Shown here: positions 7,457 to 16,865 of the stretch, one piece after another | How positions within the stretch are numbered: position 1 is the stretch's first letter | How the letters are laid out: every line of letters begins with the position of its first letter | The notes under the pieces: model-generated | What the model was told of the DNA's origin: nothing | Database searches by the model: none | Seen by the model: only the letters and a program-made list of their open reading frames with translations | Position numbers and translations under genes: made by a program | From: an uncultured Pedobacter sp. | Lineage (GTDB): Bacteria > Bacteroidota > Bacteroidia > Sphingobacteriales > Sphingobacteriaceae | NCBI GenBank assembly: GCA_946478755.1 | Contig: CAMLDJ010000011.1 | Coordinates: 1 to 52,202 of the forward strand | Reading direction: 5' to 3' | DNA: 52,202 bases

Positions 7457-10400
7457 ATGAAAATTTTTAAACACCTGGCAGGTGTTGAAGGCTTTTATTG
7501 CCTTAAAAAACCACTGATAATTATGAAGCTGACCCTTGCATTGATACTGGTTTTCAATTTGCAAATCCTCGCGAATGGCTATGCTCAGACCAGGGTAAGC
7601 CTGAACATAAAGTCTGCGAATTTTAAAAAGGTGATCTCAGAAATTGAAAAGAAAACAAGCTATCATTTTATTTTTAGCGAACGCAAGATCCCGGTAAAGC
7701 AATATACAGATATCAACGTGGCAGATGAGGACGTTTTGACCCTTGTTGGCCGGCTTTTAGATGGCACTTTATTTACCTATCAAAAACTACCCAATAACTT
7801 GATTGCAATTGTGCCCAATGGCACCGTCATCAACAATGTAAAAATAACCGGAAAGGTGCTTGATGAAACTGGCCAGCCGCTGGTCGGTGCGAGTGTGAGA
7901 ATAAAAGGATTACCAGGCGGCACCTCTACAGACAGCAACGGAGCTTTTAACCTAAGTGTGCCGGACAATGCCGTGTTGATCGTGTCTTTTATTGACTATA
8001 TCACTCAGGAAGTCCCTGTCAACGGTCAAACTTCTATTGTTGTTAAATTACAGCCTTCGGAGAAAAGTCTGAATGAGGTGGTAGTCGTCGGCTATGGTAC
8101 ACAGAAAAAATCCGATGTGACGGGATCGATTACCTCGGTAGATGCAGACGCGATTGCCAAAGCGGCAACAACGGATGCAACCGGTGCACTTCAGGGAAGA
8201 ATGCCCGGAGTGGTGGTGGTGAAAAATGTAGCGCGGCCAGGAGCAGGTTACAGCATCAACATTAGGGGGATACACTCGATAGGGGAAAGAACTGGATCAA
8301 ATTCTCCGCTATTCGTAATTGATGGTATTCCGACAACCTCTGGGCTTAATGACTTGAATCCAACCGATATTGATAAAATTGACGTGCTGAAAGATGCTTC
8401 AGCTACAGCCATTTACGGATCCAGGGGTGCCAATGGCGTCGTGATCGTAACAACCAAAAGAGGGAAATCTGGGAAAACATCGATTTCCTATGACGCTTAT
8501 GCAGGCGTAAAAGTGCCAACTAATCTTCCCGAGATGTTTAGCGGACCAGAGTATGTTCAACTCCGAACGGATATGTTTACCGCTCAGGGCAAGGACATCT
8601 CCAGAAATAATGTCAGTTTTTTTTCTCCTGCTCAATGGAAAAATATCGATGAAGGAAGGTATACAAACTGGATTGACCTGATTTTAAGAAACGCGCTGCA
8701 AATGAACCATAACGTAACGGCAAGCGGTGGGGATGACAAAACGCTTTTTGCAATAAGCGCAGGGATGCTGCAGGAAGATGGAAATATCGAAGGCCAGGAT
8801 TTTAACAGATACAGCATAAGAGGAAACGTTGACAGAAAGATCAGTGACAAATGGAAAGCAGGGTTGAATTTATACTTGTCTCAAAACATTGCAAATGAGG
8901 GAAGTTTTGAAGCACTAAGGTCTGCATACCGTTTGCCACAGGCAGTTTATCCCTATGATGAGACTGGGGTACCTGTTTTTAAAGTTTATGGAGGAAATTC
9001 GGTAACCAACCCGTTGTTTGAGGCAGAAAATGAGATCCGCAGGAAGCGCAATTTCAGGGCTTTTGGTAACATCTACGTACAAGTAGAGCCGATTAAAGAC
9101 TTATTCATCAAATCAACTATTTCACCAAGCTACGTAGGTATCCGGCAAGGTGAATACTATGGTTCTCAAAGTAAAGACAGACAAGGATCACTTCCGATCC
9201 GTGCAGTAAATGCATCTAATGAGCAGTTTATCTGGGTGTTAGACAATCAGGCCTCTTACGAGAAACTAATGGGCAAACATAAACTTGCAGCAACGATTGT
9301 TCAAAGTATGCAAAAAGACCGCTATGAGAGCAGTACCCTCGAGGCGGAAGGGATGCCTTATAAATCTTTATGGTATAATATGGCAACTGGCTCTACTGTT
9401 AGAAATTACGGTTCTTCTTTTATTAAATCCACGCTTATATCTGGCATGGGACGGGTTAATTATAGCTTTGACGACAGGTACCTGGTTACCGCAACCGGCC
9501 GCTGGGACGGATCCTCACGTTTGGCAGCAGGTAATCAGTGGGGTTTTTTCCCTTCAGCCTCTGTTGCCTGGCGGATTACACAGGAGGATTTTATGAAAGA
9601 TCTGACTGCATTTAATAACCTGAAGTTGAGATTAAGCTATGGCATAACCGGGAATGATCGCGTTGATGCTTATTCCACACAAGCTACATTGGGACAAACG
9701 TTTTATGATTTTGGTGGTACCAATGCGTCTGGATACGCACCTAACCAGCTTGCCAACAAAAACTTATCATGGGAGAAAACCAAGGAACTTAACCTGGGTC
9801 TGGATTTCGGTATCCTGAAAGATCGTATTTCGGGTAGCGTAGATGTTTATGACCGCCTTATTGAAAATATCTTAATGAACCGTCAGCTTCCCGTACCTTC
9901 TGGCTGGAGTTCGATAACAGATAATATTGGTAAGCTGAAAAATAAAGGAATAGAAGTCGGACTGAACACCATTAACGTTCAGAGCGGTAAGTTCTCCTGG
10001 AGAACGGATATCGTGTATGATGTCAATAAGAACGAAATATTGGAATTATATGGCGCTAAAAAAGATGACATAGGGAGCAGTTTATTTATCGGTCAGCCGG
10101 TCCAGGTTAATTATAACTATGTTTTTGACGGGATATGGCAACTGGGAGAAGAAGCCCAGGCTGCAAAATATTCACAAAAGCCGGGGCAGATCCGCGTAAA
10201 AGATCTGAACAACGATGGGATAATTAATGGCAATGACAAACAGATCATTGGAAAAAGGATACCAAGGTGGACTGGCTCCATTGCGAATACCTTTAAGTAT
10301 GGAAATGTCGATTTGTATGTCATGGCTTATACCAGACAGGGGGAGCAGTTTGTGAGCTCATTTGATGCTACCTTTATGAATTACACCCAGGATTATAATC

Positions 10401-10720
10401 AGGTAAAAGTCGACTACTGGACGCCATCTAATCCCTCTCAGACCTATTTCCAGCCAGGAAATCCTGGGCCATATGCCAATATTCCCACTTACAGAGATGT
10501 CTCTTTTGTAAGGATCGCCAATATTACCCTCGGTTACAATTTGCCACAGACTTTGCTTACTAAGATCAACGTGAAGAATTTAAGGGTCTATGCAACAGCT
10601 ACTAATCCCTTTACATTTACCAAATACGAAGGTTTTGATCCGGAATGGGCAAGTAACAACAGCTTTGGAACGGCGGTAAGCCCAACCGCTTACCTGTTCG
10701 GAATTAATCTTGGATTTTAA
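7457..10720 (+). CDS. SusC/RagA-type TonB-dependent outer-membrane transporter with STN domain
   Basis: The 1087-residue protein has a two-part N-terminus typical of STN-bearing SusC proteins, with a second ATG (7523) starting the hydrophobic signal MKLTLALILVFNLQILANG. An STN domain (about 50-105, ISEIEKKTSYHFIF) is followed by a carboxypeptidase-regulatory-like fold (about 128-200), the linker VVVVGYGTQKKSDVTGSI, a plug (DVLKDASATAIYGSRGANG) and a beta-barrel ending in an aromatic residue (GINLGF). It imports oligosaccharides bound by the SusD partner. The STN domain links substrate uptake to the upstream FecR/ECF pair. Position in front of susD and glycosidase genes defines the polysaccharide utilisation locus. 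Confidence 0.96.
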   Translation: MKIFKHLAGVEGFYCLKKPLIIMKLTLALILVFNLQILANGYAQTRVSLNIKSANFKKVISEIEKKTSYHFIFSERKIPVKQYTDINVADEDVLTLVGRLLDGTLFTYQKLPNNLIAIVPNGTVINNVKITGKVLDETGQPLVGASVRIKGLPGGTSTDSNGAFNLSVPDNAVLIVSFIDYITQEVPVNGQTSIVVKLQPSEKSLNEVVVVGYGTQKKSDVTGSITSVDADAIAKAATTDATGALQGRMPGVVVVKNVARPGAGYSINIRGIHSIGERTGSNSPLFVIDGIPTTSGLNDLNPTDIDKIDVLKDASATAIYGSRGANGVVIVTTKRGKSGKTSISYDAYAGVKVPTNLPEMFSGPEYVQLRTDMFTAQGKDISRNNVSFFSPAQWKNIDEGRYTNWIDLILRNALQMNHNVTASGGDDKTLFAISAGMLQEDGNIEGQDFNRYSIRGNVDRKISDKWKAGLNLYLSQNIANEGSFEALRSAYRLPQAVYPYDETGVPVFKVYGGNSVTNPLFEAENEIRRKRNFRAFGNIYVQVEPIKDLFIKSTISPSYVGIRQGEYYGSQSKDRQGSLPIRAVNASNEQFIWVLDNQASYEKLMGKHKLAATIVQSMQKDRYESSTLEAEGMPYKSLWYNMATGSTVRNYGSSFIKSTLISGMGRVNYSFDDRYLVTATGRWDGSSRLAAGNQWGFFPSASVAWRITQEDFMKDLTAFNNLKLRLSYGITGNDRVDAYSTQATLGQTFYDFGGTNASGYAPNQLANKNLSWEKTKELNLGLDFGILKDRISGSVDVYDRLIENILMNRQLPVPSGWSSITDNIGKLKNKGIEVGLNTINVQSGKFSWRTDIVYDVNKNEILELYGAKKDDIGSSLFIGQPVQVNYNYVFDGIWQLGEEAQAAKYSQKPGQIRVKDLNNDGIINGNDKQIIGKRIPRWTGSIANTFKYGNVDLYVMAYTRQGEQFVSSFDATFMNYTQDYNQVKVDYWTPSNPSQTYFQPGNPGPYANIPTYRDVSFVRIANITLGYNLPQTLLTKINVKNLRVYATATNPFTFTKYEGFDPEWASNNSFGTAVSPTAYLFGINLGF

Positions 10721-10737
10721 TTTAAAAAGAGTTTATC

Positions 10738-12441
10738 ATGAAACGATTTATATATATTACGGTATTATTAGTACTGATCTCAGGTAGCTTCTCCTGTAAA
10801 AAATTTCTTGAAGAAGAGAACATCAGTGGAATAACCGGCGACAATTTTTATGTGGATGCAAATGGATATGAAAAGCTGATCAATTCCTGCTATTCTTCCA
10901 TGAGAGATATTTATAATGGTGACCCCTGGCTATTTTGCTGGGGCACAGATATTTTTACCCGTGGTGAAGTAGAATCTGTTAGCGGTGCATCAGCGCAGGC
11001 CATACAGCTGGCATCACAGTTAAATGAATACAAAACCTTATCTGCAGATAATCTTTATGTGACGCAGGTGTTCACCAATTTGTATGTGGGCATACAGCGC
11101 TGCAACACAGCAATCAATAAAGCGGACATCATTCCCGGCTTAGCTGAAAGCATTAAATCAAAAAGAGTGGCTGAGATGCGGTTCATCAGGGCGTATTTTT
11201 ATTACCTGCTGGTCGAAAATTTTGGCGGTGTCAGTATTGTAAAAGAAGAGATCAGTACTCCGGTTACCCACTTCGAGAGAAATTCAGAACAAGAGGTATA
11301 TACCTTTATCATAGATGAATTGAATGCGGCTTTGCCTGCCCTTGACCCAACATCAGCAGAATTTGGGCGGGTTACCCAGGGTGCAGCGAAACACTTTCTG
11401 GCACTGATACATTTAACCCGTGGCTATAAAACATTCGCTGCGGCAACAGACTTTAGTAAGGCGGCGCAATATGCGGAAGAAGTAATAGGCGGCAATTACA
11501 CCCTGCTTCCTTCTTTTGCTGATGTTTTCAGGGCAGACAATCAGAAAAACAAAGAGATCATCTTCTCGATTCAATACGACGCTACTTCGCTTAAAGACAA
11601 GACCATCGGCAATGGGCAGAACACCATATTTGGCTGGCGCATTTTTTATGAACCAGGTTTTTATGAAGGGGAAACCGCAATTTACAACAAACGGATATCT
11701 GATTTTATGCCTACTCAATATCTATATACGCTTTACAATACCACATTGGATGCCAGGTATGATGCAACGTTTTTGAGTCAGTTTTACGCCACAAAGGATG
11801 CAGTAAATGGAGGCACCACAATAAAGAAGGGCGATTTAAGATTTTATTTTCCGAAACCTGATCAACCTTTTTCCCCACAGGATGCGAGTGATCTGAAAGC
11901 GGCAAATCCAAATGTGGAAATTATAACGTTTGATCAGTGGAAACAAAATTTTAATGGAATCGGCGGTGCGCTGAAATTTCCAATGATAAACAAATTCTTT
12001 GATCCAAATGCAGCCTTTCCTGGTAACAGCCAGGCACAGTACAGGAGCACCCGTGATATTTTTATATTCCGGCTGGCGGAAACTTACCTCATTGCAGCAG
12101 AGGCTTATTTTAAAATGAACCAGCCCGATAAAGCTGCCGATAAATTGAGCGTAGTCAGAATGCGCGCTGCCTTAACCGGACAAGCGAATAGTATGAAAGT
12201 CAGCGCTTCTGAGGTAACAATAGATTTCATTTTGGACGAACGTGCAAGAGAACTGGCGGGAGAATATAAACGCTGGCTAGATCTGAAACGCACCCATCGA
12301 TTGGGCCGTGCTTTTGAAAATAACATTTTGACTAAGATGGAAAATGGGGCGGGAGGGATTGAAAAGTATTATCTCAGGCCAATCCCTCAAACGGTGATAG
12401 ATCGTGACAATCAGGGATACCCACAAAATGATCAATATTAA
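10738..12441 (+). CDS. SusD/RagB-family glycan-binding outer-membrane lipoprotein
   Basis: The 567 residues start with a lipoprotein signal whose lipobox Cys is residue 20 (SGSFSCKK). TPR-type SusD helices follow (RVAEMRFIRAYFYYLLVENFGG is the family core) and a conserved C-terminal block (LDERARELAGEYKRWLDLKR, then YYLRPIPQ). It forms the lid of the SusC channel and binds the glycan at the cell surface. The start lies 17 bp after susC, so the two are co-transcribed. Sequence does not tell the bound glycan. Confidence 0.95.
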   Translation: MKRFIYITVLLVLISGSFSCKKFLEEENISGITGDNFYVDANGYEKLINSCYSSMRDIYNGDPWLFCWGTDIFTRGEVESVSGASAQAIQLASQLNEYKTLSADNLYVTQVFTNLYVGIQRCNTAINKADIIPGLAESIKSKRVAEMRFIRAYFYYLLVENFGGVSIVKEEISTPVTHFERNSEQEVYTFIIDELNAALPALDPTSAEFGRVTQGAAKHFLALIHLTRGYKTFAAATDFSKAAQYAEEVIGGNYTLLPSFADVFRADNQKNKEIIFSIQYDATSLKDKTIGNGQNTIFGWRIFYEPGFYEGETAIYNKRISDFMPTQYLYTLYNTTLDARYDATFLSQFYATKDAVNGGTTIKKGDLRFYFPKPDQPFSPQDASDLKAANPNVEIITFDQWKQNFNGIGGALKFPMINKFFDPNAAFPGNSQAQYRSTRDIFIFRLAETYLIAAEAYFKMNQPDKAADKLSVVRMRAALTGQANSMKVSASEVTIDFILDERARELAGEYKRWLDLKRTHRLGRAFENNILTKMENGAGGIEKYYLRPIPQTVIDRDNQGYPQNDQY

Positions 12442-12629
12442 TTAAACCATGTTTAAAAAGCCTGTTTAAATTGATTTGGTTAGTATTATGCTGCAGGCAG
12501 TGTGAAGCATGTTGCATGTTCCGATTAATCTGATCAAATTAAACCGGCTTTATTCCCTGCGGAATCGCAGATTTGCAGAGAGATGGAAACCCGTACAGCA
12601 GTAGTTCAGTAAAATATAGCACGTTAAAA

Positions 12630-15557
12630 ATGAAATCACTCTTAATCGTTACCATTCTAATGCTGTCGTTCACCTATTCCACCAGTGCACAGTTAAATGG
12701 AAAAACTCAAATTACCGTTTCGGAAACAGCCCGATCGGGTGATTTCCCCTTGCTGAGTCGGCACGCTGCTGCTGTAATTTACACGGATAAAGCAGATGCT
12801 ACTGTGGTAAGTATTGCTGCTCATGCGCTGAAAAACGATGTTAAGCTGGTTACGGGCAGCGCCCCGGAAGTAAATGCGAACGGTAAATTAAATAGCCCGT
12901 TCTGTATCCTGATAGGGACTGTTGGAAAATCAAGGGCAATTGATCAGCTGGTTCTTCGCAAAAAGCTCAGCATTTCGGGTATAAAGGATAAATGGGAAAC
13001 CTTCAGTATTTCCATAGTTGAGAATCCGCAGCCGGGTGTAAAGCAAGCCCTTGTTATTGCAGGAAGTGACGCCAGAGGAACGGCTTTCGGTGTTTTCGAA
13101 TTGTCGAAATTGATTGGTGTTTCGCCGTGGTACTGGTGGGCAGACGTACATCCTGCGTTGAAAAAAGAGATCTATATGAATGGGGAAATGGTGTCAAGCC
13201 CGCCCTCCGTAAAATACCGGGGCATCTTTCTGAACGACGAAGACTGGGGCCTGCAACCCTGGGCGGCTAAAACCTTTGAACCGGAAACCGGCGATATAGG
13301 TCCGAAAACCTACGCCCGCATCTTTGAATTGCTGCTCAGGCTGAAGGCCAATCTGATCTGGCCGGCTATGCATCCGAGCACCAAAGCCTTTTACCATTAC
13401 CCGGATAACGAAAAAGTAGCTGCAGACTATTCAATTGTGCTGGGCTCTTCGCATGCTGAACCCATGTTACGTAACAATGTGAGCGAATGGACCAAGAGTA
13501 TGGGCGATTTCAATTACCTGACAAACCGCGACAAGGTACATAGCTATTGGGAATCAAGGGTCAAGGAAAGTAAAAATAACGATGCCATTTATACCCTGGG
13601 GATGCGTGGCGTGCACGATAGTGGTATGGAGGGTGTTAAAAGTGTGAAAGAAGCTATCCCTTTATTGGAAGGGATCATTCAGGATCAACGCAAGCTCCTG
13701 CAGAAATACATCAACCCCAATGTAAAAGCAGTTCCGCAAGTGTTTACCGTGTATAAAGAGGTACTGGATATTTATGATGGTGGAATTAAATTGCCCGAAG
13801 ACATTACCCTGGTGTGGCCAGATGACAATTACGGTTACATACAACGCTTAAATAATGAAAAGGAAAATGAGCGTGCAGGTGGTTCTGGTGTTTATTACCA
13901 TGCCTCTTACTGGGGGCGTCCACACGATTACCTCTGGCTAAGCAGCACACATCCCGGCCTGATCCGGGAAGAAATGATGAAAGCATACGAGACAAAATCC
14001 GACCGTTTGTGGGTGTTAAACGTAGGTGATCTTAAACCTGCTGAATACAACATTCAGCTGTTTTTAGATATGGCTTATCAAGCAGCGCCTTTTAAGGAAA
14101 GCAGTTATACAAAGCGCCATTTGTCTGATTGGATTTCTGGCATCTTCGGTAATGAAAACACCAGTCAGATTACAAATGTACTATGGGAGTACTACCAGCT
14201 GGCCTTTGAACGTAAGCCGGAGTTTATGGGATGGAGCCAGACGGAGCCCACCACAAAAACGAATTACACTGCTTACAATCATTTCTATTACGGAGATGAA
14301 GCACAAAAACGGATAGACCGCTACGAGGAACTCCTCGCTGCGGTAAAAAATCTTAGGCCAAAAATAAAGACCCGGGACACCGATGCCTTTTATCAGTTGG
14401 TTTATTACCCGGTAACCGGCGCTGCTTTGATGAATAAAAAGTTCCTCTACCGGGATAAAGCCATGTGGTATGCAAAGCAGAACAGGGCAAGTGCGGCAGA
14501 CTACGCCATTTTGGCTAAGCAAGCTTATGATGCTATTGCTAAAGAAACCCGATACTACAACACGGAACTGAGCGCCGGCAAATGGAAAAATATAATGTCG
14601 ATGGCCCCGCGAAATCTACCCGTATACCAGAGTCCGGATGTACCGGCAACAGCTATCGATGCATCGGGAACCTGGAGCATCGCCCCCGAAGGCTTTATCA
14701 ATAAAGATTCAGCTCTGGTGGCCAAACCGGATATGGGTTTCGTATTGCCCACATTTAACCGTTTAAGTGACAAACGCTACTTTATTGATGTATTTCTAAG
14801 CGCAGACGAAACGCTGAACTGGACAAGCAAAACGGAGCCCTGGGTCAGGCTGTCTCAGAGTTCTGGTACGTTAAACCCTCAGCCGGGACAGAAAGAACAG
14901 CGGATTTGGGTGAGCATAGACTGGAATAAGGTAAAGAGAGAAAACGCAGTGATCAGCTTTAGTGCCAATGGAAAGCAACTGGATGTTGCAGTAAACGTAA
15001 ATCAGGAAGTCGTACCTGGACTTGAAAGCTTTAAAGGCTTTATGGAGGACAATGGTTATATCGTTATCCCCGCATCAAAATTTAGCAGAAAGGAAGATAA
15101 GGCTGCACAGCACTGGAGGGTACTAAACGATCTGGGCCATAGTGGTCAAAGCTTAATGGCCTCGCCACTCCAGGATATAAAAATTCCAGACCTGGACAGT
15201 CGGCGCCCCTTGCTTCAAAACAACGCTTTCGTAGCATACGATTTCTATACCCTGACAGCGGCTGCTCCGCAACTGATGGTTTACACCTTGCCAACCCACC
15301 CGGTTAACAATAACTACCGGATGCGCTATGCAGTTTCTGTAGACAAGGGCCCTTTAAAAGTGGTCGATTTTAAAACCCAGGGCAGGAGCGAAGAATGGAA
15401 GCAGAATGTTTTAAGGAACAGCGCCATTAAAAAAATTGATATGGAACAGTTAAAGCCCGGCAAACATACCTTGCGCATCTATATGATCGATCCCGGAGTT
15501 ATTTTAGATCGGATACTGATTGACCTTGGCGGCTTAAAAAGCGGTTACCAAATGTAA
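12630..15557 (+). CDS. Glycoside hydrolase family 115 (alpha-glucuronidase type)
   Basis: I start at the ATG at 12630, which gives the signal peptide MKSLLIVTILMLSFTYSTSA; the longer frame from 12573 only adds a non-signal leader. The roughly 975-residue protein shows GH115 blocks: GVSPWYWWADVHPALKK near 160-177, PPSVKYRGIFLNDEDWG near 190, NLIWPAMHPSTKAF near 240 and SSHAEPML near 272. A C-terminal beta-sandwich region follows. Known GH115 enzymes remove (4-O-methyl-)glucuronic acid from xylan and related heteroglycans. In this locus it would debranch uronate-decorated oligosaccharides in the periplasm. The exact polymer is not readable from sequence. Confidence 0.9.
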   Translation: MKSLLIVTILMLSFTYSTSAQLNGKTQITVSETARSGDFPLLSRHAAAVIYTDKADATVVSIAAHALKNDVKLVTGSAPEVNANGKLNSPFCILIGTVGKSRAIDQLVLRKKLSISGIKDKWETFSISIVENPQPGVKQALVIAGSDARGTAFGVFELSKLIGVSPWYWWADVHPALKKEIYMNGEMVSSPPSVKYRGIFLNDEDWGLQPWAAKTFEPETGDIGPKTYARIFELLLRLKANLIWPAMHPSTKAFYHYPDNEKVAADYSIVLGSSHAEPMLRNNVSEWTKSMGDFNYLTNRDKVHSYWESRVKESKNNDAIYTLGMRGVHDSGMEGVKSVKEAIPLLEGIIQDQRKLLQKYINPNVKAVPQVFTVYKEVLDIYDGGIKLPEDITLVWPDDNYGYIQRLNNEKENERAGGSGVYYHASYWGRPHDYLWLSSTHPGLIREEMMKAYETKSDRLWVLNVGDLKPAEYNIQLFLDMAYQAAPFKESSYTKRHLSDWISGIFGNENTSQITNVLWEYYQLAFERKPEFMGWSQTEPTTKTNYTAYNHFYYGDEAQKRIDRYEELLAAVKNLRPKIKTRDTDAFYQLVYYPVTGAALMNKKFLYRDKAMWYAKQNRASAADYAILAKQAYDAIAKETRYYNTELSAGKWKNIMSMAPRNLPVYQSPDVPATAIDASGTWSIAPEGFINKDSALVAKPDMGFVLPTFNRLSDKRYFIDVFLSADETLNWTSKTEPWVRLSQSSGTLNPQPGQKEQRIWVSIDWNKVKRENAVISFSANGKQLDVAVNVNQEVVPGLESFKGFMEDNGYIVIPASKFSRKEDKAAQHWRVLNDLGHSGQSLMASPLQDIKIPDLDSRRPLLQNNAFVAYDFYTLTAAAPQLMVYTLPTHPVNNNYRMRYAVSVDKGPLKVVDFKTQGRSEEWKQNVLRNSAIKKIDMEQLKPGKHTLRIYMIDPGVILDRILIDLGGLKSGYQM

Positions 15558-15655
15558 TGACTTCTTTACCTGGCGGACAGGATGAGACAGGATGCAGCCC
15601 TCGTAAAAAGGCAGTAAATTAGGTAATTAAAGCTTTTTTACTCTTTAACCAAATT

Positions 15656-16858
15656 ATGATGAACTCAAATTTCTTTTTATTTGGCATAGTTTTGCTGCCC
15701 TGGCTTCCTGTTCATGGACAGGAAAGAATACAAACCGGTTCCAGGAAACCGATGCCCCAGGAATGGATAGATCAGGAAACCGGCCATAAGGTAGTCCGCT
15801 TATCGCGCTTGCCAGGAAGCAGCAGCAGCTTTTATTTTCACAACAATCCCTTCGTCGGCGATAAAATGTTCTTCTATCATACCGAAGCGAACGACCGCCA
15901 GCTCTTTACCGTAGATCTGAAGACCTTTAAAACGGAGCAGATCACGCAACAAAAATCGCCGATGCGCGGTGAAATTGTCGCGCATAAAACGCAGGAAGTC
16001 ATTTATCAGATTCAGGACAGCGTATTTGCGAGCAGCGCAAAAACGAAGAAAACAAGGTTGCTGTATGTCTTTCCGAAAGGTTTTAAGGCTACAGCATCTA
16101 CCCTGAATGCAGATGAGACCATATTGGCTGGCCGTTATAGCGACGGCAATACGGAAAGGGAAATACTGAAACAGTACCCGGAAAAAAGCCAGTTCTTTAA
16201 TCGCATCTACGATGCTAAGCTCCCAAATACCTTATTTACCGTAAATCTGAAAACAGGCAAGCTGAATAAGATCCATACGGAAAATACCTGGCTGGGCCAC
16301 GTTCAGTTCTCCCCAACAGACAGCAATTTATTAATGTTTTGTCAGGAAGGTCCCTGGCACAAAGTAGACCGGATATGGACCATTAACCTGGCCAATGGTG
16401 AAATTAAAAAGAGACATACCCGGAGTATGGATATGGAAATTGCAGGGCACGAATTTTTCGCTCCTGATGGTAAAACCATTTGGTTTGATCATCAAATGCC
16501 GCGGAGCACAAAGTTCTTTTTAACCGGCGTCAACTTAACAACAGGCACCGAAAAGAAATATCAGCTACAAAGAAATGAATGGTCAGTACACTTCAACATC
16601 TCACCGGATCAGCGGCTCTTTGCCGGTGATGGAGGAGACCCCAAACAGGTGGCCAAGGCGGATAACGGCATGTGGATCTATCTCTTCAGGCCTTCGGGTG
16701 ATCAGCTGCTTGCCGAAAAACTGGTTAATATGAAAATGCATAACTACAAACTTGAACCTAATGTGCATTTTTCTCCCGATGGTAAATGGGTCATCTTCAG
16801 GGCTAATTTCGAAGGTGAGAGTCAGGTTTATGCAGTAGAGATCAATAAAAGCAAATAA
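15656..16858 (+). CDS. PL22-like oligogalacturonate lyase (beta-propeller)
   Basis: The 400-residue protein has a signal peptide and the features of oligogalacturonide lyases: an N-terminal EWIDQETGHKVVRLSR, repeated propeller blades, and conserved His motifs AGHEFFAPDGK (His265), WFDHQMP (His279) and EPNVHFSPDGKW (His371). These fit the metal-binding active site of family PL22. Family members split short unsaturated oligogalacturonates by beta-elimination. Most characterised ones are cytoplasmic, whereas this one has an export signal, so it may act on oligosaccharides in the periplasm. It sits between GH115 and GH2 genes in the plus-strand operon. Some family relatives have unproven activity, so substrate is inferred. 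Confidence 0.78.
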   Translation: MMNSNFFLFGIVLLPWLPVHGQERIQTGSRKPMPQEWIDQETGHKVVRLSRLPGSSSSFYFHNNPFVGDKMFFYHTEANDRQLFTVDLKTFKTEQITQQKSPMRGEIVAHKTQEVIYQIQDSVFASSAKTKKTRLLYVFPKGFKATASTLNADETILAGRYSDGNTEREILKQYPEKSQFFNRIYDAKLPNTLFTVNLKTGKLNKIHTENTWLGHVQFSPTDSNLLMFCQEGPWHKVDRIWTINLANGEIKKRHTRSMDMEIAGHEFFAPDGKTIWFDHQMPRSTKFFLTGVNLTTGTEKKYQLQRNEWSVHFNISPDQRLFAGDGGDPKQVAKADNGMWIYLFRPSGDQLLAEKLVNMKMHNYKLEPNVHFSPDGKWVIFRANFEGESQVYAVEINKSK

Positions 16859-16865
16859 ACACCAT

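Noticed and set aside
12573..12629. Upstream start for the GH115 gene
   Set aside because: The 19 extra residues are polar and would bury the signal peptide that begins at 12630.
15577..15597. Repeated ACAGGATG between GH115 and the PL22-like gene
   Set aside because: Two short copies only, with no further copies or symmetry; likely chance.
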